NCBI GenBank assembly: GCA_049794535.1
Contig: JBARCX010000253.1
Location: 1 to 28,835 of the forward strand
Origin: JBARCX01 sp049794535
Lineage (GTDB): Bacteria; Pseudomonadota; Gammaproteobacteria; Xanthomonadales; Rhodanobacteraceae
DNA: 28,835 nucleotides
Direction: 5' to 3'
Of the stretch, positions 15,135-22,950 are shown in pieces. Both the position numbers and the translations under genes were made by a program. The stretch's first letter is position 1; every line of letters begins with the position of its first letter. The notes beneath the pieces were generated by a model, which saw nothing but the letters and a program-made list of their open reading frames with translations, was not told where the DNA came from and searched no databases.

Positions 15135-15256
15135 CGGGATCTGGGTCGATGGTGTAGATCGACGTCCTGTACTGAGATCGGCTTGTAGTTTTCACTGAAA
15201 GCCACATCGCCGGGCCGCGACCCAGAAAGCGCCGCAACACCCACAACTGCTGGCAT
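15131..15256 (-). pseudogene. Remnant resembling a sterol-desaturase C-terminus
   Basis: A 41-codon frame from ATG 15256 to TGA 15131 includes GDVAFSENYKPISVQDVDLH (coded by 15211-15152). This lines up without gaps with GEVAFGPNYEPIPVSQLDMH, residues 324-343 of the complete desaturase next door, with 11 identities. Upstream of it the similarity seems to continue in another frame (LWVLRRFLGRGPAMW against LHWAAFKRFWGAVRRPAGW), which suggests a frameshift. The body of the gene is absent: secF and its terminator begin directly beyond. I read it as the decayed tail of a second desaturase gene, not a functional small protein. Confidence 0.6.
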
Positions 15257-15263
15257 CGCGCGC

Positions 15264-15291
15264 AAAAAAACGGGCCGCAATGCGGCCCGTT
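15264..15291 (-). terminator. Intrinsic terminator of the yajC-secDF transcript
   Basis: On the minus strand AACGGGCCGC, a 3-base loop and GCGGCCCGTT form a perfect 10-bp stem, followed by an uninterrupted run of T (complement of A at 15264-15270). It lies 33 bases after the secF stop. This is the clearest Rho-independent terminator in the window. Confidence 0.92.
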
Positions 15292-15323
15292 GAGATCTTG
15301 CGCAATCGCTTACCTGATAAGGA

Positions 15324-16289
15324 TCAAGGGCGACGTGCCAGCTCCGGATTTTCTTTGGTCACCGGCATCAGATCCTTCTTCGACACACCCAACCACAGCA
15401 GGATCGGGCTGGCAACGAAGATCGACGAGAGCGTACCGACCAGGATACCGATCAGCATGGTGATTGCAAAACCATGCACCGCCGGGCCGCCGAAGAAATA
15501 CAGCGAAGCCATCGCAATCGCAGTGAACAACGAGGTGATGATGGTTCGCGACAGCGTGCTGTTGATCGAGCGGTTGAGGATCTCTTCCGGGTCGGCCTTA
15601 CGCGCCAGACGGAACAACTCGCGAATACGATCGAACACCACCACCTTATCGTTGATCGAGTAACCGATCACCGCTAGTACCGAGGCCAGCACGGTCATGT
15701 CGAACTCACGCTGCACTAGGGCGATGATGCCCAGCGTCACCAGCACGTCGTGCACTTCGGTGGCCAGTGCAGCGATCGCGAAGCGGCGCTCGAAACGAAT
15801 CCACAGATACACGCCGATGCCGATGATCACGAAGATCGCCGCGTAAATACCGCTGCTACGCAACTGCTCACCGACCTGCGCACTGACGTAGCTGCGGCTG
15901 GTCACATGCGCGTCCGGGCGCGATGTCTGTAATGCCTTCTGCACGTCGGCGGCGATCAGGTCGAGGTTGACCTTGCCGTCATCCTTCGGCGGGTTATGCG
16001 TATCGCCCTTGGCCTGCATGCGGATCTGTACGCGCTTGGTACCGCCCAGACTCTGCACCAACGGATTTTCGATACCGCCCTTTTCCAGCGCGTCACGCAC
16101 ATCGCCGGTAGCTACAGGTTGCGTGTAGTTGACCTCGAGCGAGACACCGCCGGTGAAGTCCTGCGCATAGTTGAGTGGGCGGATCGCAAGAATCACGATC
16201 GAGGCGATCATCAATGCAGCAGCGAGACCGACGCTGAACTTCCTCAGGCCGAGGAAGTGGATATTGCTGTTGTGGCTAAAAATTTCCAT
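15324..16289 (-). CDS. secF: Protein translocase subunit SecF
   Basis: 321 residues. SecF works with SecD as a proton-driven accessory of the SecYEG channel, pulling translocating proteins into the periplasm. The first membrane helix is near residues 18-36. It is followed by the conserved DFTGGVSLEV (44-53), a periplasmic domain, and five further helices with VIGYSINDKVVVFDRIRE (about 207-224), the SecF/SecD signature. The C-terminus LLWLGVSKKDLMPV is cytoplasmic. It begins twelve bases after the secD stop and is the last gene before a strong terminator. Confidence 0.96.
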   Translation of the reverse strand: MEIFSHNSNIHFLGLRKFSVGLAAALMIASIVILAIRPLNYAQDFTGGVSLEVNYTQPVATGDVRDALEKGGIENPLVQSLGGTKRVQIRMQAKGDTHNPPKDDGKVNLDLIAADVQKALQTSRPDAHVTSRSYVSAQVGEQLRSSGIYAAIFVIIGIGVYLWIRFERRFAIAALATEVHDVLVTLGIIALVQREFDMTVLASVLAVIGYSINDKVVVFDRIRELFRLARKADPEEILNRSINSTLSRTIITSLFTAIAMASLYFFGGPAVHGFAITMLIGILVGTLSSIFVASPILLWLGVSKKDLMPVTKENPELARRP

Positions 16290-16301
16290 GTCGTTCCCCG
16301 G

Positions 16302-18200
16302 TTACACCGACAGCGTCTTGAGCTTCTTGCGGCCGCCATGCAGCAGCGCGGTGATCGCATGTGTGACCGTAACCGACGTGAACATCGAGGTCAGAATACC
16401 GATCAGCAGCGTCACACCGAAGCCCTTGATCGCGCCAGAACCAATGGTGGTCAGTGCCAGTGCGGCAATAAGGTGGGTTACGTTCGCGTCCAGAATGGTC
16501 GACCACGCTTTCTCGTAACCCGCGCGGATCGAAGCCAATGGTGTAGCGCCATTGCGTAATTCTTCACGTATGCGTTCGCAGATCAGCACGTTGGCGTCGA
16601 TCGCCATACCGAGCGTAAGCACGATACCGGCGATGCCTGGCATGGTCAGTGTGACGCCGATCATCGACATCACCGCCACCAGAATCACCAGGTTGAAGAA
16701 CAGCGCAACGTCGGCCACCAGGCCGAACAGCTTGTAGTAAATCGCTGCAGCCAACAGCACCAGGCCCAAGCCAAGCAGCACCGCGTTCAAGCCCTTGGAG
16801 ATGTTCTCTGCACCAAGGCTCGGGCCGATCACGCCTTCCTCGATGATGTCCATCGGTGCGGCGAGCGAGCCGCCCTTGAGCAGCAGCGCCAGCTCGGACG
16901 CTTCTTTCGCACTGCTCAGGCCATTGGTCTGGAACTTGTTACTGAAGACGCCCTGGATAGTGGCGTAGTTGATCACCCTGTACGTGGTTTTGGGCGTACG
17001 CACTTCCTTGCCATCGACAACCTTGGTGTCGGTGACGCGATCGACGTACACCACCGCCATCGGCTTGCCGACGTTGTTGCTGGTGAAATCGAGCATTTTC
17101 TTGGCGCCGGCCGAGTTCAGCGACACATTGACGCTGGCCGTACCGTTCTGTGGATCGTTGCCGGAAGAGGCGTCCACCAGTTCATCACCGGTGACGATGA
17201 TCGTCTTGCTGACCAGGTACGGCTCACCGTGGCTGCCGTAGTAGAGGTGAGCATCCGGCGGAACGTTGCCGGTGCGCGCGGCATCCTGCACTCGCGGATC
17301 GCTAGGGCTACCAAGGCCCGCCACATATTGCAGCGTGGCGACGGCACCGATCACCTTCTTTGCTTCGGTCGGGTCCTGCACACCGGCCAGCTCGACGATG
17401 ATATGGCTTTCGCCCTGCTGCTGGATGTTGGGCTCGGATACGCCCAACGCGTTAATACGGTTACGCAACGTGCCAAGGTTCTGACGGATGGCATTGAGCG
17501 CTAGCTCACGTACCTTGTCCGGCTTCAGCACCGCGTTGAGTACAAAGCGATCGCCGGTGCTGGCGCCGTCGGTCACGCCGAGGTCCGGGAACTCCGTGGC
17601 AATCGCATCGGCCGCCGTTGCACGCGCCGCCGCGGAAGACAACACGACAGCAACGCCCTGCCCACGCACGCCATTGCGTGCCACCGAAGTAAACGAAATA
17701 TTCTTGTCACGCAGCAGTGCGGTGATGTCGCCGGTGTAGCGAATCTCCTGCTTGTCGAGTACATCGTTCTGGTCCACTTCCATCAGGAAGTGCACGCCGC
17801 CTTGCAAGTCCAGGCCCAATGGCATCGAACGCGCACCGATCGCCTGCAGCCAATGCGGCACGGTGGACTCGAGATTGAACGCGACCGTGTAGTCGTCGCC
17901 CAACACCGGTATCAATGCATCGGAAGCACTCTTCTGCAAATCACCGTTGGCAAAGCCAACCAGCACACTGTCGCCCTTGTTGGCGTCGTGCTTCAGGCTG
18001 ATGTTGCCGTAAGGGATCTTGGCGCTCTGCAAGGCGCTGGTGATCTTCTGCTCGAGCGCCTCGTCCACCGGCGCATTGTTACGGGCAGATGCCACCTGCA
18101 CGGCCTGCAAGGGCACGTACGCGTTCGGCAACGCATAGAGAATGCCGAACACCATCACGATTACGACCAGCGCGTATTTCCAGCGTGGAAAATCACTCAT
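16302..18200 (-). CDS. secD: Protein translocase subunit SecD
   Basis: 632 residues from ATG 18200 (MSDFPRWKYALVVIV, the family-typical beginning); ATG 18209 in the same frame would add three. SecD has six helices and a large periplasmic domain that captures emerging substrates. The first helix is followed by LPNAYV, then GLDLQGGVHFLMEVD, the conserved D-L-x-G-G motif. IGPSLGAENI and AIDANVLICERIREELR near the C-terminus are diagnostic. It is slightly longer than the 615-residue E. coli protein. A GC-rich hairpin lies just upstream in the 90-base gap to yajC. Order yajC-secD-secF is the standard one. Confidence 0.96.
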   Translation of the reverse strand: MSDFPRWKYALVVIVMVFGILYALPNAYVPLQAVQVASARNNAPVDEALEQKITSALQSAKIPYGNISLKHDANKGDSVLVGFANGDLQKSASDALIPVLGDDYTVAFNLESTVPHWLQAIGARSMPLGLDLQGGVHFLMEVDQNDVLDKQEIRYTGDITALLRDKNISFTSVARNGVRGQGVAVVLSSAAARATAADAIATEFPDLGVTDGASTGDRFVLNAVLKPDKVRELALNAIRQNLGTLRNRINALGVSEPNIQQQGESHIIVELAGVQDPTEAKKVIGAVATLQYVAGLGSPSDPRVQDAARTGNVPPDAHLYYGSHGEPYLVSKTIIVTGDELVDASSGNDPQNGTASVNVSLNSAGAKKMLDFTSNNVGKPMAVVYVDRVTDTKVVDGKEVRTPKTTYRVINYATIQGVFSNKFQTNGLSSAKEASELALLLKGGSLAAPMDIIEEGVIGPSLGAENISKGLNAVLLGLGLVLLAAAIYYKLFGLVADVALFFNLVILVAVMSMIGVTLTMPGIAGIVLTLGMAIDANVLICERIREELRNGATPLASIRAGYEKAWSTILDANVTHLIAALALTTIGSGAIKGFGVTLLIGILTSMFTSVTVTHAITALLHGGRKKLKTLSV

Positions 18201-18217
18201 GCCTTGCATCCGTCAAA

Positions 18218-18238
18218 GCCGCGGCAACAGGCCGCGGC
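18218..18238. repeat. GC-rich hairpin in the yajC-secD gap
   Basis: GCCGCGGC (18218-18225) and a second GCCGCGGC (18231-18238), itself a palindrome, pair around a 5-base loop. It lies 18 bases upstream of the secD ATG at 18200 and could influence secD translation or message decay. Confidence 0.45.
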
Positions 18239-18290
18239 GGTAGCATCAAATCTCGTGGAACCCCGTGTCGGGCCGCAGCCCTGCCCCAAC

Positions 18291-18623
18291 TCAGGAGGAC
18301 TTCAGCGTGCCCTTGGGCAGCACTTGCGCCACCGAGCCCTTCTGCAGCTTGACCTTCACGTTCGGCGCAATCTCAACCGTGAGGAAAGTCTCGCCCACCT
18401 CTTCGATACGGCCAGCGATACCGCCATTGCTGACCACTTCGTCGCCCTTGGCCAGCGCCGAGAGCATCGTGCGCTGCTCTTTCTGTCGCTTCATCTGCGG
18501 GCGAATCATCATGAAATACATCAGGCCAAACAGCACCACCATCATGATGATCATGGACAGACCGCCGCCCGCGGGGCCAGCCGGCGCCGCTTGGGCGACC
18601 ACAAAAGACATCGGAAGATTCAT
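18291..18623 (-). CDS. yajC: Preprotein translocase subunit YajC
   Basis: 110 residues from ATG 18623, the same length as E. coli YajC; ATG 18611 is an alternative. YajC is a small single-span membrane protein associated with SecDF. After a short N-terminal part comes one strong helix (MIIMMVVLFGLMYFMMI), then IRPQMKRQKEQRTMLSAL and the cytoplasmic beta-rich domain with GDEVVSNGGIAGRI, all family marks. It is downstream of tgt on the same strand, with a 179-base gap holding a candidate promoter of its own. Confidence 0.95.
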   Translation of the reverse strand: MNLPMSFVVAQAAPAGPAGGGLSMIIMMVVLFGLMYFMMIRPQMKRQKEQRTMLSALAKGDEVVSNGGIAGRIEEVGETFLTVEIAPNVKVKLQKGSVAQVLPKGTLKSS

Positions 18624-18638
18624 CAGGTTGTCTCGCAA

Positions 18639-18667
18639 GTTATGGTGCCAGCAGGGATTTCTGCCAA
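18639..18667 (-). promoter_or_regulatory. Candidate promoter of yajC-secD-secF
   Basis: On the minus strand TTGGCA (18667-18662) and CATAAC (18644-18639) are 17 bases apart, just upstream of yajC. A nested stem-loop (GGTGC/GCACC plus GCAG/CTGC, 18644-18672) overlaps it. The -10 box is imperfect, so readthrough from tgt could also supply expression. Confidence 0.35.
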
Positions 18668-18739
18668 GCACCCAATAAAAGACCGTGGATTATGCCACGC
18701 CCCCCCTACCCATGCACGGCGCCGGTTGGCAAGTGCAAG

Positions 18740-18762
18740 GCCCCGTTTGACCGTATCGGGGC
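18740..18762 (-). terminator. Weak stem-loop after tgt
   Basis: GCCCCG (18740-18745) and CGGGGC (18757-18762) form a 6-bp GC stem with an 11-base loop, 40 bases after the tgt stop on the minus strand. No T-tract follows. It may be an attenuator before yajC, or chance. Confidence 0.25.
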
Positions 18763-18802
18763 GCCTGCACATCATCACAAGTGGCGTTTGCCGAAATACG
18801 AC

Positions 18803-19924
18803 TTATGCGACGGTTTGTCGCCGCGCGTAGAACTCGGCCGTGAAGTCATTCAGCGTGCCTGCTGTGATGGCCGCGCGCAAGCCAGCCATCAGCCGCTGGT
18901 AATGCCGCAGGTTATGCATCGTGGCGAGCTGGCTGGCCAGGATCTCGTTGCACCGATCCAGGTGACGCAGATACGCGCGGGAGAATCCGTTGCTGCAGGC
19001 GTAGCAGTCGCAACCCTCCTCGATAACGCGAGTATCCAGTGAGAACTTCGCGTTACGGATACGCAACGTGCCTTCATCGGTGAACAAAAAGCCGTTACGT
19101 GCGTTGCGCGTGGGCATCACACAATCGAACATATCGACGCCACGGCGCACGGCCTCCACGATGTCCTCCGGCCGGCCCACGCCCATCAGATAACGCGGCT
19201 TGTCCTGTGGCAGCAGCGGCAAGGTGAAATCCAGCGTGTGGTTACGCTCGGCCTCCGGCTCACCCACGGCCAAGCCACCTACGGCATAGCCGTCGAACCC
19301 GATATTGATTAATCCCTCGGCCGAACGGCGGCGCAGATTCTCGTACACGCTGCCCTGCACGATGCCGAACAGCGAATTCGGATTCTTCCGATTATCGAAT
19401 TCCCGACGCGAGCGCTCCGCCCAGCGTAGCGACAACTCCATCGAGTCGCTGGCCACCTTCTCTGTGGCCGGGTACGGCGTGCACTCATCGAAGATCATCG
19501 CGATGTCCGAATCCAGCGTAGTCTGGATCTGCATCGATACTTCCGGTGACAGAAACACCTTGGAACCGTCGACCGGCGAAGCGAATGTCACGCCCTCCTC
19601 GGCCAGCTTGCGCTTATGCGCCAGCGAGAACACCTGAAAGCCACCCGAGTCGGTAAGGATGGGTTTGTCCCAGCCGATAAAACGGTGCAAGCCACCGAAC
19701 TGCTCAATGACCTCCAATCCCGGCCGCAGGAACAGGTGGAAGGTGTTGCCCAGGATGACTTCGGCACCGATCTCGCGGATGTCGCGCGGCGTCATCGCCT
19801 TGACCGAACCGTAGGTACCTACCGGCATAAACGCCGGTGTCTCCACCGTGCCGCGGGGAAAGTTGAGTCGGCCACGACGGGCATGGCCATCGGTGGCAAG
19901 AAGATCGAAACGTAAGGAAGTCAT
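18803..19924 (-). CDS. tgt: tRNA-guanine transglycosylase (queuine tRNA-ribosyltransferase)
   Basis: 373 residues. Tgt swaps guanine 34 in the anticodon of Asp, Asn, His and Tyr tRNAs for preQ1 on the way to queuosine. D92 in TDSGGFQ and the nucleophile D267 in GVDMFDCVMPTRNARNG are present. The zinc site is C305-x-C307-x2-C310 with H337 in MHNLRHYQRLM. ETPAFMPVGTYGSVKA and GNTFHLFLRPG are further signatures. The product is full length. It heads the tgt-yajC-secD-secF cluster as in many gammaproteobacteria, but queA, the usual gene directly upstream, is not there: a LysR gene ends 99 bases upstream instead. Confidence 0.97.
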   Translation of the reverse strand: MTSLRFDLLATDGHARRGRLNFPRGTVETPAFMPVGTYGSVKAMTPRDIREIGAEVILGNTFHLFLRPGLEVIEQFGGLHRFIGWDKPILTDSGGFQVFSLAHKRKLAEEGVTFASPVDGSKVFLSPEVSMQIQTTLDSDIAMIFDECTPYPATEKVASDSMELSLRWAERSRREFDNRKNPNSLFGIVQGSVYENLRRRSAEGLINIGFDGYAVGGLAVGEPEAERNHTLDFTLPLLPQDKPRYLMGVGRPEDIVEAVRRGVDMFDCVMPTRNARNGFLFTDEGTLRIRNAKFSLDTRVIEEGCDCYACSNGFSRAYLRHLDRCNEILASQLATMHNLRHYQRLMAGLRAAITAGTLNDFTAEFYARRQTVA

Positions 19925-20023
19925 CGCGGGATTATCGCGGGTTTGGTCAAATCACGCTCGCATCGATGTGCGAACTGGCAGAACCTAAACAGGTGTTGCG
20001 AGGAAATATGTAGGCTACGCGGC

Positions 20024-20899
20024 TCAAATCGCCTGTAGAAACGCCTCCAACACGGCACCGCGGTACTTCTCCCGGTGCAGTAGTAAGGACAGCTTTCGCT
20101 CCAGATCGAGGAAAGGTGTTTTCAACGCTTTGAGGCGGCCCGTGGCAAGCGCATCCGTGACCGCCACCTCGGGTAGACATGCAATGCCAAGCCCCGCCGC
20201 AACGGCCTGCTTGATCGCCTCGATCTGATCTAGCTCCAGCACCGTCTGACCAGGTGGCAACTGGGCCAGAATCCGCTCGCTGGTGGTACGTGTGGCCGAA
20301 CCGGGTTCCCGCACCACCCAGCGTGCGCCGGCGAAATCGTCGGGCTTAAGCCCACGCTTGCGCGCCAACGGGTGATCGGGCGGTGCGCACACGACCAATG
20401 AGTCATCGCGCCACGGCCGCACTTCCAGCAACGGGTGCGTAACTGGGCCTTCGACACAGCCCACATCCAGGCTGTGATCGAGCATCGCCGCCGTGATGGC
20501 ATCGGTATTGGCCACACGCAGACGCACCGCCACCTGCGAGTGCGCGCGTACAAAATCACCAAGCAGCTCGCCCACGCGATAGTTACCCACGGTGTTACTC
20601 GCGCCAATGCGCAGCTCGCCCGACAGAACCGCCCCCCCCCCGGTGCCACGCCGGCCGAACTCGGCATAGCGCTCCAGCAACTCCTGCGCCAGCGGCAGCA
20701 ATTCGCGACCGCGTGCATTGAGTCGCAGGCGGCCCCGTTCACGCGCGAACACCGGCGCATCGAGCTGTCGCTCCATCTCGGCCAAGGCCATGCTGGCCGC
20801 CGGTTGGGTCAGATGCAGCCGCTCGGCAGCGGCACGCACACTGCCGTGCAAGGCAATTTGCACGAACACTTCGAGCTGGCGGGGGCTGATATTGATCAT
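20024..20899 (-). CDS. LysR-family transcriptional regulator, divergent from yeiH
   Basis: 291 residues. The N-terminal winged helix is SVRAAAERLHLTQPAASMALAEMERQL (about 20-46); the effector-binding domain runs from GELRIGASNTVGNY (about 94) to the C-terminus. VANTDAITAAMLDHSLDVGCVEGP is the typical ligand-pocket start. The overall sequence and its divergent pairing with a YeiH transporter recall YeiE/CysB-like regulators, so it probably controls that transporter and itself. A run of ten G on the coding strand (20632-20641) encodes G87-G89 in the linker between the two domains; slippage there would truncate the protein. The predicted -10 lies only six bases before the ATG, so the message may be leaderless. 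Confidence 0.92.
   Translation of the reverse strand: MINISPRQLEVFVQIALHGSVRAAAERLHLTQPAASMALAEMERQLDAPVFARERGRLRLNARGRELLPLAQELLERYAEFGRRGTGGGAVLSGELRIGASNTVGNYRVGELLGDFVRAHSQVAVRLRVANTDAITAAMLDHSLDVGCVEGPVTHPLLEVRPWRDDSLVVCAPPDHPLARKRGLKPDDFAGARWVVREPGSATRTTSERILAQLPPGQTVLELDQIEAIKQAVAAGLGIACLPEVAVTDALATGRLKALKTPFLDLERKLSLLLHREKYRGAVLEAFLQAI
20632..20641. repeat. Ten-base C homopolymer inside the LysR gene
   Basis: Ten consecutive C on the plus strand (G on the coding strand), in the interdomain linker of the regulator. Tracts of this length are prone to slippage in vivo and to miscounting in sequencing. With ten bases the frame is open end to end. Confidence 0.9.
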
Positions 20900-20905
20900 C
20901 AGCTT

Positions 20906-20934
20906 ATTTTATACACTTCATTAGATATTCAAAA
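20906..20934 (-). promoter_or_regulatory. Candidate promoter of the LysR gene
   Basis: On the minus strand TTTTGA (20934-20929) and TAAAAT (20911-20906) are 17 bases apart. Only six bases (AAGCTG) separate the -10 box from ATG 20899, so transcription would begin at or next to the start codon. Confidence 0.4.
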
Positions 20935-20945
20935 TTTTCCTAATG
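20919..20945. promoter_or_regulatory. LysR-type dyad between the LysR gene and yeiH
   Basis: CATTAG (20919-20924) and CTAATG (20940-20945) are perfect reverse complements with an AT-rich 15-base spacer; this gives T-N11-A-type spacing typical of LysR recognition sites. It overlaps the -35 and spacer of the predicted LysR promoter, consistent with autoregulation, and lies 17 bases before the first possible yeiH start. Confidence 0.55.
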
Positions 20946-20961
20946 GATTACAGCGCGGACA

Positions 20962-22020
20962 ATGACGCCATTCCCGCTCGAATCGACGTTCCCCATGACC
21001 GCCTCAACGATGACCGACCTCACCCACCCCACCCTGCGTCACCGCGCTCCCGGCTTATTGCTGGCGATCGCGATCGCGCTGCTGGCATTGGGGCTCGGCC
21101 ACTGGGTGCCGCTGATCGGCGGCCCCGTATTCGGCATCGTGCTGGGCATCATCGTGCGCAACGTGTTCGCGCCAGGCGCGCAATTCACGCCAGGCATCCA
21201 GTTCGGCGGCAAGCAGATTCTGCAGTGGTCGATCATCGCGCTGGGCTTCGGCCTGAGCCTGACCCAGGTGGCGAAGACCGGACTCGAATCGTTGTCGGTC
21301 ACGCTGGTTACCATGACCGTCGCGTTCCTCACCGCCCTGTTTCTGGGTCGACTGCTGGGCGTACATGACAAGCTGAAGATTCTGATCGGCGTCGGCACCG
21401 CTATCTGTGGCGGCTCGGCCATCGCCGCGGTCACGCCGATCATCAAGCCCGATGAGCACGACACCGCGTTCGCCATTTCCACCATCTTCCTGTTCAACGT
21501 GGTGGCAGTACTGCTATTCCCGCTGCTTGGCCACCTGTTGCACCTGTCCGACCTCGGCTTCGGCCTGTGGGCAGGTACCGCGATCAACGACACCTCTTCC
21601 GTGGTGGCGGCTGGCTACAGCTACAGCCATGCAGCTGGCGACTACGCCACCATCGTCAAACTGACCCGCGCCACGTTAATCATCCCGGTTTGCCTGGTAC
21701 TGGCACTCATGGTCGCGATACGCGAAAAGAAGAGTGGCTCTACCGACTTCAGCCTGCGCCGAATCTTCCCCTGGTTCATCCTGTGGTTCCTGGTGGCTTC
21801 GGCAGTGCGCACTGCCGGCTGGATTCCTACCGCAATTCAGCCGTCTATTCATTGGGCTGCCGAATTCCTGATCATCGTGGCACTCACCGCGATCGGCCTG
21901 TCGGCCAACCTGCGCCGGATGATTGCTAGCGGCGCAAAGCCCATCCTGCTCGGCCTTGGTGTATGGGCTGCGGTATCGATCAGCAGCTTGCTGGTGCAGT
22001 TGGTGATCGGGCAGCTCTAA
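20962..22020 (+). CDS. yeiH: YeiH-family putative sulfate exporter (UPF0324)
   Basis: 352 residues from ATG 20962. In-frame ATGs at 20995 and 21010 are equally plausible because no clear Shine-Dalgarno sequence marks any of them and conservation begins around residue 28. About ten hydrophobic segments span the length. Family hallmarks are GGPVFGIVLGIIVRN, LQWSIIALGFGLSL, GVGTAICGGSAIAA and WAGTAINDTSSVVAAGYSYS. Members are annotated as putative sulfate exporters, but direct transport data are scarce, so the substrate should be treated as unknown. The neighbouring divergent LysR gene very likely regulates it. Confidence 0.9.
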   Translation: MTPFPLESTFPMTASTMTDLTHPTLRHRAPGLLLAIAIALLALGLGHWVPLIGGPVFGIVLGIIVRNVFAPGAQFTPGIQFGGKQILQWSIIALGFGLSLTQVAKTGLESLSVTLVTMTVAFLTALFLGRLLGVHDKLKILIGVGTAICGGSAIAAVTPIIKPDEHDTAFAISTIFLFNVVAVLLFPLLGHLLHLSDLGFGLWAGTAINDTSSVVAAGYSYSHAAGDYATIVKLTRATLIIPVCLVLALMVAIREKKSGSTDFSLRRIFPWFILWFLVASAVRTAGWIPTAIQPSIHWAAEFLIIVALTAIGLSANLRRMIASGAKPILLGLGVWAAVSISSLLVQLVIGQL

Positions 22021-22038
22021 CGCAAATCCGGCTGCTCC

Positions 22039-22066
22039 CACCCTGCGGACATAAGTCTTCAGGGTG
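22039..22066 (+). terminator. Stem-loop after yeiH
   Basis: CACCCTG (22039-22045) pairs with CAGGGTG (22060-22066); inside it GAC-ATAA-GTC (22048-22057) adds three more pairs after a 2-by-2 bulge. It lies 18 bases after the yeiH stop. There is no T-tract; factor-assisted termination or 3' end protection is likely. Confidence 0.5.
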
Positions 22067-22147
22067 AGCTGCAAGACACGATATCCACCAAACCGAAGCG
22101 AACCCCGTCCCTGTACGATGACAGTCCAATCATGCAGGAGGGGTGTC

Positions 22148-22639
22148 ATGCGGAACGAATGGATGAGTTGCCTGGCCATGCTCGCCGTTGCCAGCTTTTC
22201 GAGCGTCACGCATGCTCAAACCGCACCAACGAAGTCGCCGGCCATCCAGGCCTTCGCCAAGGGTGATCAGATCTACACCTGCGCGGCATCAAACAGCACC
22301 TACGCATGGGCCCTCAAAGCGCCCGATGCCACCCTGCATGACGCCAAGGGTAAGGTCATCGGCAAACACTTCGCCGGGCCAAGCTGGCAGGCGAACGACG
22401 GTAGCATCGTGGTCGGCGAGCCCCTCAACGTATCACCCTCACCCAATCCGGGCGCCGTCGCCTGGCTCGTACTGCACGCCAAATCGCACAGTGGCAGCGG
22501 TGAAATGGCTAGCGTCGCGTACATCGTGCGCATGCAGACCGAGGGTGGCGTGGCACCTGCCAGTGGCTGCGATGCAAGCCATGCAGACACCGAAGTCCGT
22601 GTGCCGTACAGCGCGGTTTATCTGTTCTTTCGCGGTTGA
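22148..22639 (+). CDS. Secreted DUF3455 domain protein
   Basis: 163 residues from ATG 22148, chosen because AGGAGG stands six bases upstream. The first 24 residues form a signal peptide (SCLAMLAVASFSSVTHAQT, cleavage likely after A23 or nearby), so the product should be periplasmic or secreted. The mature part fits DUF3455: IYTCAAS (C45), WALKAPDATLHD, GKHFAGPSWQANDGSIV, AVAWLVLHA, SGEMASVAYIVRMQTEGG, GCDASH (C141) and the ending YSAVYLFFR. C45 and C141 could form a disulfide bond. No function is established for the family. It stands alone, convergent with the next gene. Confidence 0.87.
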   Translation: MRNEWMSCLAMLAVASFSSVTHAQTAPTKSPAIQAFAKGDQIYTCAASNSTYAWALKAPDATLHDAKGKVIGKHFAGPSWQANDGSIVVGEPLNVSPSPNPGAVAWLVLHAKSHSGSGEMASVAYIVRMQTEGGVAPASGCDASHADTEVRVPYSAVYLFFRG

Positions 22640-22668
22640 GTAAAACAGCGCCTCAGCACCGCTGGAAC

Positions 22669-22950
22669 TCAGGGTGCGGGTTGCTTCTTCGTCCGGCGGG
22701 GCTTGGCCTCGGACGCGGCAATCATGTGCCGCAAAAACTCGATGCCGTCCCTCTCTGGAAAGAAGGCCACAACATCAGCCACCGACAGCTCGAAACGATC
22801 ACGTAACGCCAGAAACTCCGATTTCGCCTTGGCGAGCTTAGCGTCGCCCGGCGTCTCCGCCACACGTACTTCAGCACGCACCTCTTTCCCGCTATCGAGG
22901 GCGGCGAGTTCTTCTTGAAAGAGTCGGAATGCGTCTTTTGGGAGTGTCAT
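22669..22950 (-). CDS. Small conserved protein of unknown function
   Basis: 93 residues, charged, soluble, no cysteine. It starts MTLPKDAFRLFQEELAALDSGKEVRAEVRV and contains FLALRDRFELSVADVVAFFPERDGIEFL (about 46-73), which reads as two amphipathic helices around a turn. The tail (KPRRTKKQPAP) is basic and probably disordered; together with the helical body this leaves nucleic-acid binding open, but there is no motif to show it. I do not recognise the family with certainty. No clear ribosome-binding site precedes ATG 22950. The 223 bases upstream contain a 12-bp palindrome (23039-23050) and no other gene. Confidence 0.72.
   Translation of the reverse strand: MTLPKDAFRLFQEELAALDSGKEVRAEVRVAETPGDAKLAKAKSEFLALRDRFELSVADVVAFFPERDGIEFLRHMIAASEAKPRRTKKQPAP

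Noticed and set aside
15064..15246. 60-codon minus-strand frame beside the secF terminator
   Set aside because: It overlaps the end of the desaturase gene and has no ribosome-binding site. Its best explanation is one frame of the desaturase-tail remnant at 15131-15256.
17790..18830. 346-codon plus-strand open frame antisense to secD and yajC
   Set aside because: It lies opposite the clearly real secD and yajC, its product is rich in His, Gln and Arg with no domain, and such shadows are common in GC-rich DNA.
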